Source: Robiginitalea myxolifaciens (GTDB lineage: Bacteria > Bacteroidota > Bacteroidia > Flavobacteriales > Flavobacteriaceae). Taken from it: DNA of 64,000 nucleotides. The notes beneath the pieces were generated by a model. That model saw nothing but the letters and a program-made list of their open reading frames with translations, did not search any database and was not told the origin of the DNA. The stretch spans positions 806,001-870,000 of the forward strand of contig NZ_FOYQ01000002.1 of assembly GCF_900115205.1 (NCBI RefSeq), read 5' to 3'. The translations under genes and the position numbers were made by a program. Below, piece after piece: positions 51,246 to 59,996 of this stretch (positions within the stretch are counted from its first letter, which is position 1; each line of letters begins with the position of its first letter).

Positions 51246-52354
51246 GCGGAATTTGCTTTTTCAATACAACTAAGGCCTGGGGCGGAGGCGAGAAATGGCA
51301 TCTCGAAGCGGCGACCTATTTGTGGAAGCAACAGCAAACGGTTTTACTCGTAGCCCACAGCAAAGGAGCACTATATCAAAAAGCGCAGGCTATTGGCATC
51401 CCCGTTCACGGTTTAGAGAGTGGAAACCTAAGCTTTCTGAATATTCTGAAAGTGTACCGCCTGAGGCAATTCTTTAAGCGAAATGCTTTTGGGGTGGTTT
51501 TGATGAATCTGAGTCGGGATGTGAAGCTGGCCGGTTTGGCCGCACGATGGGCGGGCATACCCCGCATTATTTACAGGCGAGGTAGCGATATCCCAGTTCG
51601 GAATACCTGGCTTAACCGGTTGTTATTCGGAAAAGTAATTTCAGAGGTCCTGGTAAACTCAAATGCCACGGCAACTTCCCTATTATCCAATAACCCAACG
51701 CTATTTCCGAAAGAAAAAATTAAGGTTGCCTATAACGGGCTGGATTTTGAGGGTATGGCCCAAAAGCTACAAACCAAGGCCAAACAGAGCGTGCCAGGCT
51801 ATGACTTTGGAACAGGTAACCCGGTTCACCTCGTTAACCTGGGACGCCTGGAGGCTCAAAAGAATCAGGGCTTTCTCATCGATGTAGCTGTAGAACTGAG
51901 TCGCCGGGCCCTCGATTTCCGAATGCATATAGGCGGGGAAGGACGCCTTCGAAAGGTATTGGAAGATCGGATTAACCAAGAAAACCTTGAAGACCGGGTC
52001 AAACTACACGGTTTTATCGATTCCCCCCTCGATTTCCTGTCTGGCGGAGATATCTTCCTCTTGCCTTCCCACTGGGAAGGATTCGGTTACGTGCTGGCCG
52101 AAGCAGCCTACGTCCGTAAACCAGTGGTAGCTTTTAACAGCAGCAGTAATCCCGAGGTTATTCCCGATGGAAAAGCGGGTATCCTTACGGCCCCTGGCGA
52201 TTGCATGGCGTTTTGTGATGCGGTACAATCCCTTATAGAATCCCCCGAAAGAAGAGCGACAATGGGTGACTATGGCCATGGCTACGTGACCCAAAATTTT
52301 GAACGAGAAAAAATCATGGCCGATATAGCGGCATATTTGAGTAGTGAAGACTGA
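51242..52354 (+). CDS. Glycosyltransferase family 4, second
   Basis: A 370-residue GT4 enzyme starting at GTG 51242, which overlaps the upstream stop (GTGA). Signatures: TKAWGGGEKWHLEAA near the N-terminus, NLGRLEAQKNQGFLIDV, LPSHWEGFGYVLAEA (Glu donor-binding motif). The N-terminal GGGE segment resembles LPS core heptosyl/glucosyl transferases. Probably adds one sugar in the same surface glycan. Confidence 0.9.
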   Translation: MSGICFFNTTKAWGGGEKWHLEAATYLWKQQQTVLLVAHSKGALYQKAQAIGIPVHGLESGNLSFLNILKVYRLRQFFKRNAFGVVLMNLSRDVKLAGLAARWAGIPRIIYRRGSDIPVRNTWLNRLLFGKVISEVLVNSNATATSLLSNNPTLFPKEKIKVAYNGLDFEGMAQKLQTKAKQSVPGYDFGTGNPVHLVNLGRLEAQKNQGFLIDVAVELSRRALDFRMHIGGEGRLRKVLEDRINQENLEDRVKLHGFIDSPLDFLSGGDIFLLPSHWEGFGYVLAEAAYVRKPVVAFNSSSNPEVIPDGKAGILTAPGDCMAFCDAVQSLIESPERRATMGDYGHGYVTQNFEREKIMADIAAYLSSED

Positions 52355-53117
52355 AGCCTCCAAAATAAGCGCCCTGCTGATTACTTTCAATGAAATCGAG
52401 CACATTGCTGCGGTACTGGAAAACCTGTCCTTTGCCGATGAAATCATTGTGGTGGATTCCTTCAGCACCGACGGGACTGCAGAAGTAGCAGCCAAAGCCG
52501 AGGGGGTACACTTGATTCAGCGCCCCTTTGTGAGTTTTACTGATCAAAAGTCTTTTGCGCTGGAACAAGCCGGCCATCCCTGGATACTGTTTACGGATGC
52601 CGATGAGCGAATCCCGGAGCGGCTTAAGGAAGAAATCCTCACTACAGTAGGAGAAGTTGAGAATCCTGCTTCAGCCTATTATTTCCGCAGGACCTTCATG
52701 TTTAAGGAGGAGGTACTGAGGTTCAGCGGGTGGCAAAGCGATAAAAATTTCCGATTGTGGCAGAAAGAGCAGTGTCATTTTGACCCTGAACGGATTGTAC
52801 ATGAGACCCTTATCGTTAATGGCCCCACCGCCGTGCTACAAAACAAACTCATACACTACTCTTACAGTTCTTATGAGGATTATAAGGCGAAAATGGTCAA
52901 ATACGGCCAGATGAAAGCCCGGGAGGAATTTGCCCGTGGAAAACGCTTTCTGTGGCCAGCGCGATGGCTCAGACCCTGGTACAAGTTCTTCAATCACTAT
53001 TTCCTGCGTCTCGGCATCCTCGATGGTAAAAAAGGCATCATCATTTCCTACCTGAACGCTTTAGGCGTTCATGCCCGGTACAAAGAGCTCATTCGTCTGC
53101 GTCGCGAAGGGGATTAG
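52344..53117 (+). CDS. Glycosyltransferase family 2 (WaaE/KdtX-like), second copy
   Basis: A 257-residue GT2 enzyme starting at GTG 52344, overlapping the GT4 gene by 11 bases. LLITFNEIEHI, IIVVDSFSTDGT and FTDADERI are the GT-A elements. It is a paralogue of the GT2 at 48267-49115, sharing the FSGWQ-DKN, VHE and RLGILDG blocks but lacking the low-complexity tail. As last gene of the operon it likely adds a sugar in the same or a parallel core chain. Confidence 0.9.
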   Translation: MKTEASKISALLITFNEIEHIAAVLENLSFADEIIVVDSFSTDGTAEVAAKAEGVHLIQRPFVSFTDQKSFALEQAGHPWILFTDADERIPERLKEEILTTVGEVENPASAYYFRRTFMFKEEVLRFSGWQSDKNFRLWQKEQCHFDPERIVHETLIVNGPTAVLQNKLIHYSYSSYEDYKAKMVKYGQMKAREEFARGKRFLWPARWLRPWYKFFNHYFLRLGILDGKKGIIISYLNALGVHARYKELIRLRREGD

Positions 53118-53152
53118 CCAGTCATAAATTTCCACCTGTGTAATCGAAGTAA

Positions 53153-53160
53153 TACCTTTG
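53153..53160 (+). promoter_or_regulatory. -7 promoter box for the CCA-adding enzyme gene
   Basis: TACCTTTG, an exact TAnnTTTG match, seven bases before the start codon. No TTTG at the usual -33 distance. Confidence 0.4.
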
Positions 53161-53167
53161 CAATTAC

Positions 53168-54607
53168 ATGGAAAATGGCAAGCGCGAACATTACGAAAAG
53201 GCCTTACAAGCTCCCATTTTTACCAAGATCAGCGAGGTAGCTGCTGCCCTTGATCTGGAATGCTACGTCATCGGCGGATTTGTCCGCGATTTTTTCCTCA
53301 AAAGAACAAATAAGAAGGATATCGATATTGTCGCCGTGGGGAGCGGGATTGCACTTGCCCGTGCCCTAAGTGAAGCTTTACCCGGCAGACCAAAGGTTTC
53401 GGTATTTAAGAACTTCGGGACTGCCATGCTTAAATTCGAGGATGCACAGATCGAATTTGTCGGAGCCCGAAAGGAAAGTTATAGTCGCGATAGCCGAAAA
53501 CCTGTGGTAGAAGATGGTAGCCTGAGGGACGACCAGCTCCGCCGGGATTTTACCATCAACGCCCTGGCCCTGTCCTTAAATCCGGAAACCTTCGGAATGC
53601 TGCTGGATCCTTTCAATGGCCTGGAGGACCTGCAGAAAAAATGCATTCGCACACCTTTGAATCCGGAAACGACCTATAGCGACGATCCGCTTCGTATGAT
53701 CCGCGCCATTCGATTTGCCGCGCAGCTCGGATTTACCATAGAGGAAGTATCCCTAAAGGCAATCTCCCAAAACAAAGAACGGCTCGGGATCGTTTCCCGT
53801 GAACGCATCGTAGACGAATTACACAAGATCATGCTCACCTCGCAACCCTCGATAGGATTAGGACTACTGCATCAGACCGGGCTGTTGCAAAGCATTCTGC
53901 CCGAGCTTACTGCATTACAGGGCATTGAGGAAATTGAAGGGCAACGGCATAAAGATAACTTCTGGCATACCCTTGAGGTAGTGGATAACATTTCCAGGCA
54001 TACGGATTCGCTATGGTTACGCTGGGCGGCGCTCCTGCACGACATTGGAAAAGCGCCAACCAAGCGCTTTGATCCGAAAATCGGCTGGACCTTCCACGGG
54101 CATGAGTTCCGGGGTGGTAAAATGGTGCCGGGAATTTTCAAGCGGCTCAAAATGCCGTTGAATGATCGGATGAAGTATGTTCAGAAAATTGTCCGCATGA
54201 GCTCACGGCCCACAGCGCTTTCCGGGGAGGAAGTAACGGATTCTGCGGTACGCCGGCTCGTTTTCGATGCGGGAGAAGATGTAGACGATCTGATGACGCT
54301 TTGCGAAGCCGATATCACCACTAAGAATCCCAGAAAGCAAAAGCGCTACCTGGCCAATTTCCAAAGGGTGCGCGAGAAAATTGTGGCTGTGGAAGAGCGG
54401 GACAGAATCCGGAATTTTCAACCTCCGGTAAGCGGGGAAGAGATCATGTCTACTTTTGGCCTGTCCCCTTCCCGGGAGATCGGTAAAATCAAAGAGGCCA
54501 TCAAGGAAGCTATCCTGGAAGGAGTTATTCCCAATGAGGTGGATGCTGCGCGAAAATTCATGTTGGAACAAGGCCGGAAGATGGGCCTAAAACCAGTAGA
54601 TCAATGA
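53168..54607 (+). CDS. CCA tRNA nucleotidyltransferase with HD domain
   Basis: A 479-residue class II tRNA nucleotidyltransferase. The nucleotidyltransferase head has GGFVRDFFLKRTNKKDIDIVAVG with the catalytic Asp pair and RRDFTINALAL; the neck, with ERIVDELHKIM, follows. Residues about 270-390 are an HD phosphohydrolase domain (LLHDIGKAPT, FHGHEFRGG). The enzyme builds or repairs the 3' CCA end of tRNAs; the HD part can act on cyclic phosphates in some members. Overlaps the heme A synthase gene by four bases. Confidence 0.94.
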   Translation: MENGKREHYEKALQAPIFTKISEVAAALDLECYVIGGFVRDFFLKRTNKKDIDIVAVGSGIALARALSEALPGRPKVSVFKNFGTAMLKFEDAQIEFVGARKESYSRDSRKPVVEDGSLRDDQLRRDFTINALALSLNPETFGMLLDPFNGLEDLQKKCIRTPLNPETTYSDDPLRMIRAIRFAAQLGFTIEEVSLKAISQNKERLGIVSRERIVDELHKIMLTSQPSIGLGLLHQTGLLQSILPELTALQGIEEIEGQRHKDNFWHTLEVVDNISRHTDSLWLRWAALLHDIGKAPTKRFDPKIGWTFHGHEFRGGKMVPGIFKRLKMPLNDRMKYVQKIVRMSSRPTALSGEEVTDSAVRRLVFDAGEDVDDLMTLCEADITTKNPRKQKRYLANFQRVREKIVAVEERDRIRNFQPPVSGEEIMSTFGLSPSREIGKIKEAIKEAILEGVIPNEVDAARKFMLEQGRKMGLKPVDQ

Positions 54608-55680
54608 AATACTTTTTAAAAGCTAATTACCGCCGAATGGCCAAATTGTCGCTGGCACTGGTGTATCTGGTAATTCTTGCGGGAGCTGTGGTTCGTATGA
54701 CGGGAAGCGGTATGGGCTGCCCGGACTGGCCCAAATGCTTCGGCTATTTGATTCCCCCTGTTGAGGCTTCAGAACTCGAATGGCAAGCTAACAGTGACTA
54801 TGAATCCGGGCAGGTGATCATCCGGGAGGAAGCCCTGCTTCTGGCCCGCGAAGACTTTCAATCCGGGAATACATTTAATGCGGCCAATTGGGGACCCTAT
54901 ACCCGCCACGATTATGCCGAATTCAACGCGGTGCATACCTGGGTGGAATACATTAACCGGCTTTTGGGGGCACTTTCGGGCCTGGCAATTCTGGCCATGG
55001 CAGTTTGCTCCCTGGGTTGGTTAAAGGAGAAACCTGCCTGGACCGCGCTGGCCTGGATTTCCGTTGTAGCCATTGGATTTCAGGCATGGTTGGGCGCCAC
55101 GGTGGTTTACTCCGTGCTGGCTCCGGTGCGCATTACCCTGCACATGTTTATGGCCCTTCTTATTGTGGCCCTCTTGCTGTGGATAGTATTTACCAGTGAA
55201 AAAATCGAAGGACGGGCTGCACAACCGGCCAGCCGGAACTTGTTTCGACTTTGGGGCCTTACGTTTTTCGTAAGCCTGATGCAGATACTCATGGGTACCC
55301 AGGTACGCCAGTTTGTAGACCAGCAGGGCGAACTATTTGGGGAACAGGCCCGGGAATTATGGCTCAGTGACCCCAGCATGATCTTTTATATCCACCGCTC
55401 TTTTTCGATCCTGGTACTGCTCCTTCATTTCTGGGTAGCCTATCTGATGTTTAAGAATCAATTGAAATATCCCAAAATCAGGCCGATCCTCGGACTACTG
55501 GCGCTGCTAGTGGTAAGTGGAATAGCGATGAACTACTTTGCCTTCCCGTTTTCCAGTCAGGCCTTACACCTTTTCGGGGCCGCCCTCCTGTTTGGTTTGC
55601 AGTTTTACCTGCTCCTTGAAATCCGCAGGGATGTACGCTTTTTTGTACCTTTGCCAGAATCCCAAAATCGGGCGAAATGA
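54604..55680 (+). CDS. Heme A synthase (COX15/CtaA family)
   Basis: A 358-residue membrane protein with eight helices. Signatures: RMTGSGMGCPDWPKCFG near the N-terminus, and the heme-ligand histidines in HTWVEYINRLLGAL, LHMFMALLIVAL, HRSFSILVLLLHF and ALHLFGAALLFGL. It oxidises heme O to heme A for aa3-type cytochrome oxidase. No oxidase gene is adjacent. It overlaps the CCA gene at its 5' end and the pRiA4b ORF-3-like gene at its 3' end. Confidence 0.92.
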   Translation: MKYFLKANYRRMAKLSLALVYLVILAGAVVRMTGSGMGCPDWPKCFGYLIPPVEASELEWQANSDYESGQVIIREEALLLAREDFQSGNTFNAANWGPYTRHDYAEFNAVHTWVEYINRLLGALSGLAILAMAVCSLGWLKEKPAWTALAWISVVAIGFQAWLGATVVYSVLAPVRITLHMFMALLIVALLLWIVFTSEKIEGRAAQPASRNLFRLWGLTFFVSLMQILMGTQVRQFVDQQGELFGEQARELWLSDPSMIFYIHRSFSILVLLLHFWVAYLMFKNQLKYPKIRPILGLLALLVVSGIAMNYFAFPFSSQALHLFGAALLFGLQFYLLLEIRRDVRFFVPLPESQNRAK

Positions 55681-56168
55681 TCTACAAAATCCGTGTTATT
55701 CTGGATGCGCAGGAAGATATTTTCAGAGACCTGGAAATTGAAGAAGAAGTTAGTCTGGAAGACTTTCACACGGCTATCACACAGGCTTTTGGATTCCTGG
55801 GAGAGGAGATGGCTTCCTTCTATACCTGTGATGAAAACTGGCAGCAGGAAGACGAAATTCCCCTCTTTGACCTGGGTGATGTCCCGGACGGCAATCGCAT
55901 GAAGGACATCCGTATCTGCGATGTATTGCATGAAGCCAGGCCAAAACTGCTCTACGTGTACGATTTCCTGAACATGTGGACCTTCTTTGTGGAATTGGCG
56001 GACATCGCCGAGAAAGAAGACGGTCGCTCCTACCCCAATTTGCTGTTCAGTTTTGGAGAGGTTCCGGATTCCCCGCCTGAAAAACGTTTTGAAGCTGAAA
56101 CCGAAGGGCCCGACGAAGATTCCTTTGGGAGTTACGACGACCTGGATTTTGAAGAAAACTGGAATTAA
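55677..56168 (+). CDS. Plasmid pRiA4b ORF-3-like domain protein
   Basis: A 163-residue protein with the pRiA4b ORF-3 (PF07929-type) pattern: YKIRVILDAQEDIFRDLEIEEEVSLEDFHTAITQAFGF, LFDLGD, and YVYDFLNMWTFFVELADI, with an acidic C-terminal tail (EDSFGSYDDLDFEENWN). The family occurs in plasmids, transposons and chromosomes and has no settled function. Here it is coupled by ATGA to heme A synthase, in a conserved chromosomal operon. No mobile element is seen near it. Confidence 0.8.
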   Translation: MIYKIRVILDAQEDIFRDLEIEEEVSLEDFHTAITQAFGFLGEEMASFYTCDENWQQEDEIPLFDLGDVPDGNRMKDIRICDVLHEARPKLLYVYDFLNMWTFFVELADIAEKEDGRSYPNLLFSFGEVPDSPPEKRFEAETEGPDEDSFGSYDDLDFEENWN

Positions 56169-56231
56169 TAGCCTCCAGATATTCCTTCCCCCTGAATTAA
56201 TTACGAATTACACCGCCAAAGCAACTAATAC

Positions 56232-57290
56232 ATGCTCAACTTATTTTCTGCCCAAATCGACACCCTTACCCTGCATCGCGTAGGGAATCAGCACCGTGGA
56301 GAGGCCCTATTCCTTTCCGACCAGCCAGCGGCCCTCAACGATGAGTTAAGTGCACTGCTCAAGGAATATTTCTTTAAACCCTTCCGCGAAAAAGAAGAGA
56401 ACTATTATTGCTTTACCCATGAAGCGGCCCTGGAATTTCATCCGATATATGAGGCGGCCCGGCAGTTCTTTGAAAAACCCGACAGGCTCGTGGAGGTAAG
56501 CCGTGAAATTGCCCGGCACCTGTACGCGCAGTCCAAACACCCCCATATTAAAAGTGGCGAATGCTATGTGGTTTACCTGCGTGACGTACTGGTAGACAAT
56601 CAAAAAACCGATGCCCTGGGAATCTTCAAAAGCGAAATCAAACAGGATTTCCTGCAATTCAAGGAGCGGGATTCAGACCTTGAAATGCAAATCAAACAGG
56701 GGGTTAACCTCAACCGGCTCGATAAAGGCTGCCTGATATTGAATCGCGAGGCAGAGGCAGGCTTCAAGGTACTTTCAGTAGACAGCAATCGCTACGACGC
56801 CAAATACTGGATCGAAGAATTCCTGGGCCTGGCCCCGTTAACCGATGAAAACTTTTACACCAAGAACTACCTGAAGTTCTGCCAGAATTTTGCAAAGGAG
56901 GTCGTACTGCCTGCGGAAGACAAGCAACAAGAGGTGCTGTTTATGAATCGGGCAGTGAACCACTTTGCTAAAAACGACGATTTCGAGGAGAGCAAATTCC
57001 TCAACGAGGTACTGGAAAATCCTGAATTAATCCCAGAGTTCAAGCATTATAAAACCGAGAAGGGACCAAAATACAGTATCGAAGATGTCAGCAATTTTCC
57101 AATTGCCAACAAAGCGGTGAGCGACACCCGGAAGAAGATGAAAAACGTGATTGACCTGGATACCAATATCCAGATCAAACTAAATTTCATCAACCCGGAG
57201 TCTGCTGAGAAATTTGTTGAAAAGGGATGGGACGAAGAGCGCCAGATGTACTACTACCTGGTGTACTTCAACCGGGAGCAGAAAGCTTAA
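56232..57290 (+). CDS. Nucleoid-associated protein (NdpA/YejK-like)
   Basis: A 352-residue protein with the NdpA/YejK-type pattern: LFSAQIDTLTLHRVGNQHRGEALFLS near the start, YFFKPF, HIKSGECYVVYLRDVLVDNQKTDALGIFKSE in the middle and KGCLILN. These proteins bind to the nucleoid; their precise role is unclear. Length is normal. It is separated from the upstream gene by 63 bases with no clear promoter. Confidence 0.85.
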   Translation: MLNLFSAQIDTLTLHRVGNQHRGEALFLSDQPAALNDELSALLKEYFFKPFREKEENYYCFTHEAALEFHPIYEAARQFFEKPDRLVEVSREIARHLYAQSKHPHIKSGECYVVYLRDVLVDNQKTDALGIFKSEIKQDFLQFKERDSDLEMQIKQGVNLNRLDKGCLILNREAEAGFKVLSVDSNRYDAKYWIEEFLGLAPLTDENFYTKNYLKFCQNFAKEVVLPAEDKQQEVLFMNRAVNHFAKNDDFEESKFLNEVLENPELIPEFKHYKTEKGPKYSIEDVSNFPIANKAVSDTRKKMKNVIDLDTNIQIKLNFINPESAEKFVEKGWDEERQMYYYLVYFNREQKA

Positions 57291-57302
57291 GCGGTAAAGG
57301 CC

Positions 57303-57824
57303 CTAAGGCATCTCCGGCTGCTGAATTACCACGTAATCGTACTGGATTTTCCAGCCGGTTTCGGTTTTGACCCAGAGGACCATGTAGTCCCCGACCGATT
57401 GCATGGAAGGCATCGGACTGTTCTCGTTTGCTGTGAAGGTTTGCACCCCGCGACCGCGTTCTACTGCCTGATCTCCCATATATTCAAAATCCAGGACTTC
57501 CAACTCCAGATCCCAATCCCCGATGGCAGCAGCTTGTTGTTGAGCGGCAATCCAGTCTGCCCTGCTGCGGATTGCGGGTTGCCCGGAAATGATCTGAACC
57601 ACATCTTCCATAAAGTAGGCGCCAGCCTCCTCGAACTTACCCTGACTGGTAAGGCTGGGAATGGCCGCATTCGCTGCTTCAATTGCTTCTAGCGCTTCGG
57701 CGCGTTCTTGTTCCCATTGCGCCGCCTCCGCTGCAGGATCAATCATCTCTTCCTGAGCTTGTTCGCCGCAACTTATCATCAGAACACAAGCCATCAGGCT
57801 TAAAAAAAGGTGTGTAGTTTTCAT
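57303..57824 (-). CDS. NTF2-like (DUF4440/SnoaL) lipoprotein
   Basis: A 173-residue protein with lipoprotein signal (lipobox MISC, Cys about 19), a Glu/Ala-rich helix and an NTF2-like cone domain (KFEEAGAYFMEDVVQII, GQPAIRSRADWI, LEVLDFEYMGDQAVERG, DYMVLWVKTETGWKIQYDYVV). The family includes isomerases, hydrolases and binding proteins; no catalytic residue set can be assigned. Probably periplasmic or outer-membrane anchored. It faces the nucleoid-associated gene tail to tail with 12 bases between. Confidence 0.85.
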   Translation of the reverse strand: MKTTHLFLSLMACVLMISCGEQAQEEMIDPAAEAAQWEQERAEALEAIEAANAAIPSLTSQGKFEEAGAYFMEDVVQIISGQPAIRSRADWIAAQQQAAAIGDWDLELEVLDFEYMGDQAVERGRGVQTFTANENSPMPSMQSVGDYMVLWVKTETGWKIQYDYVVIQQPEMP

Positions 57825-57927
57825 TATTAAAGGTTTTCGGTTATTTATTAAAAGTATATAAATCAGACAGATACATCTTCGTATTATGTGTAACTAGATA
57901 AGTATTGCCTGTAAGCGGTTACTCAGC

Positions 57928-59010
57928 TCAAAGTTCAATACGCTTTTCTATTATCTGGCGCATGCTGACGTTTTCGTAATTCCGCTTCACAAAATCCAGC
58001 GCCAGTTCCAGGATATCTCCCATGGTCTCACATTTCTTAAAATGAACGTCCTTGGTCAGTTCAAAAATTTCAGATTTGAGTCGCTCGATATTCTCGGGCA
58101 GGGAAATCGCATCGGTTTTAGCGATTTGAACCATCCGCCGAATGCGTTGCCCGGAACTCAGGATCCGCTTGGCCACGATCGATCGCTCCTCAACCTTGTA
58201 TTGGTCTACAGAATCGCTGAGTAATTTATTCTTTACCAGCCCCACCATAATGTTGTTTTCCTTGAAAAACTGCGGACGATAGACCTTGAGCTTCCCTTCG
58301 AAGCATTGCTGGTCAAAGTCAATAGCGCGAATGCGGTAGACCACATGGTCAAAATCGTGAACAGGCACGATTACATAGTTGTAGGAGCGCATATCCCCCA
58401 ATAATCGGATCATGCAACGCTCATTGAACTTTACAAATTCCTTGGCCAGTTGGGCCTTCTGCCCTTCGGTACATTCGGGGAGCATTTCCTTAATAAACGT
58501 ATCCCCGGGAATACCCGCGATATGTTCCTCGATCAGGGTATCCTTATAGACCAGGAAATTCAGGTTGTAAGGGGAAAGCATATGCTCGAGTTCCAGCCCG
58601 TAAATGCGGGAGGCATCAGTACGTTTTACATAGAAATACGTGAAGTTGTCGTTCAGGATATTCCGCACCTTAATGCGAAAAGGTTTGGAATTCCCAAAGG
58701 TGCAATAATCGACGGCATCGACATTGAGGTATTGAAAAATTCGGTCACTTCCGTCGGAGTGCAAAATGGAATAGACCCGCTTAAGGCTGAAATCGATCTC
58801 CTTGCGTTCGGAATCCGAGTAAAACACCCGTACCCAGAGACTGTCTTCCCCCTTCTGATCGTAGACTACGACAGAGCCTGCGAACCGCAGCAGGTCCTCA
58901 TAAAATATGGGGATTTCGATTTTGCGATTATACTTATCCAGATAGGCATCTAAAGCCGGAATTATGGGATAGGCCGGCTTTTTTTTGGACATGAGTTTCT
59001 CTTCGGACAT
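57928..59010 (-). CDS. Uncharacterised protein with kinase-like motifs
   Basis: A 360-residue soluble protein without a named family. The central part reads like a divergent protein-kinase/APH fold: a strand with Lys129 (YFYVKR), a helix with Glu140/Glu142 (YGLELEHML) that could pair with it, a hinge-like stretch FLVYKDTLIEEHIAGIPGD, a catalytic-loop-like GDMRSYNYVIV (Asp206-x4-Asn211) and AIDFDQQ with Asp231 in the DFG position. The N-terminal 100 residues are beta-rich and the C-terminal 100 helical. This suggests a phosphotransferase but rests on motifs only. It starts 80 bases from the divergent ABC gene; the 57825-57927 gap upstream of the NTF2 gene shows only AT-rich sequence. Confidence 0.5.
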   Translation of the reverse strand: MSEEKLMSKKKPAYPIIPALDAYLDKYNRKIEIPIFYEDLLRFAGSVVVYDQKGEDSLWVRVFYSDSERKEIDFSLKRVYSILHSDGSDRIFQYLNVDAVDYCTFGNSKPFRIKVRNILNDNFTYFYVKRTDASRIYGLELEHMLSPYNLNFLVYKDTLIEEHIAGIPGDTFIKEMLPECTEGQKAQLAKEFVKFNERCMIRLLGDMRSYNYVIVPVHDFDHVVYRIRAIDFDQQCFEGKLKVYRPQFFKENNIMVGLVKNKLLSDSVDQYKVEERSIVAKRILSSGQRIRRMVQIAKTDAISLPENIERLKSEIFELTKDVHFKKCETMGDILELALDFVKRNYENVSMRQIIEKRIEL

Positions 59011-59090
59011 GGGTGGAATTCTCCTGGCTTTGTAACAAATTAAGCATTAATTCGTCAAGTAAGTATTCGCAATCCGATAAACTTTATCCT

Positions 59091-59996
59091 TTGGACACTA
59101 TCCTAACCGTAACCAACCTGACCAAAAAATTCGGATCTCTGACCGCTGTCAAGGACCTAAGCTTTACCATCGAAAAAGGTAATGTTTACGGCATTCTTGG
59201 ACCCAACGGAAGTGGAAAATCGACCACCTTGGGAATCGTACTGAATGTAGTTAATAAAACCTCCGGATCCTTTTTCTGGTTCGACGGCGAGACTTCCACC
59301 CACCAGGCACTTAAGAAAGTAGGGGCAATCATAGAGCGGCCCAACTTCTACCCGTATATGTCGGCAGAGCAAAACCTGAAATTGGTGTGCCGGATAAAGG
59401 AAGTTCCGGAATCGCGGATCCAGGAAAAACTGGAGCTCGTTGGCCTTTGGGGTCGGCGGCATAGTAAATTTAAAACCTATTCCCTGGGGATGAAACAACG
59501 GTTGGCTATAGCCTCTGCCCTGTTGAACAACCCCGAAATCCTTATTCTGGACGAACCTACCAATGGCCTGGACCCGCAAGGGATCCACCAGATCCGGGAA
59601 CTGATAAAAACCATCGCCTCACAGGGCACTACCATTTTACTGGCATCCCACCTGCTGGACGAGGTCGAAAAGGTTTGTTCTCATGTAGTAATCCTGCAAA
59701 AAGGGGTAAATCTCTACAGCGGTAAGGTAGATGGAATGTTCGCCTCCCATGGCTTCTTTGAGTTAAAGACAGCCGATATGGACGGCTTAAAGAAATTCCT
59801 GGAAGCTCAAGGCTCGTTCTCCCACTTTGAACAGGAGAATGGCCTGCTGACCGCTTACCTGGACCAACCCCTGGAAGCTGCCGATCTCAATGAGATCTGC
59901 TTTAAAAAAGGAATTCCATTAAGTCATCTGGTCAAGCGCAAAGAAAGCCTCGAACAGCAATTCCTCACCCTTACCAATAAACAAAACCAACCGTGA
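59091..59996 (+). CDS. ABC-2 type transporter ATP-binding protein
   Basis: A 301-residue ABC ATPase: Walker A GPNGSGKST, signature SLGMKQRLAIA, Walker B ILILDEPTNGLD, H-loop LLASHLLDEVE. The C-terminal 80 residues are a regulatory extension as in NatA/DrrA-type exporters. I place the start at TTG 59091 (MDTILTVTNLTKKFG), the expected family N-terminus; a GTG at 59013 is in frame but adds 26 residues unlike relatives. It overlaps the permease gene by four bases (GTGA). Confidence 0.9.
   Translation: MDTILTVTNLTKKFGSLTAVKDLSFTIEKGNVYGILGPNGSGKSTTLGIVLNVVNKTSGSFFWFDGETSTHQALKKVGAIIERPNFYPYMSAEQNLKLVCRIKEVPESRIQEKLELVGLWGRRHSKFKTYSLGMKQRLAIASALLNNPEILILDEPTNGLDPQGIHQIRELIKTIASQGTTILLASHLLDEVEKVCSHVVILQKGVNLYSGKVDGMFASHGFFELKTADMDGLKKFLEAQGSFSHFEQENGLLTAYLDQPLEAADLNEICFKKGIPLSHLVKRKESLEQQFLTLTNKQNQP

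Noticed and set aside
59013-59090. GTG start for the ABC-2 ATPase gene
   Set aside because: The added 26 residues do not look like the family; TTG 59091 gives the usual N-terminus.
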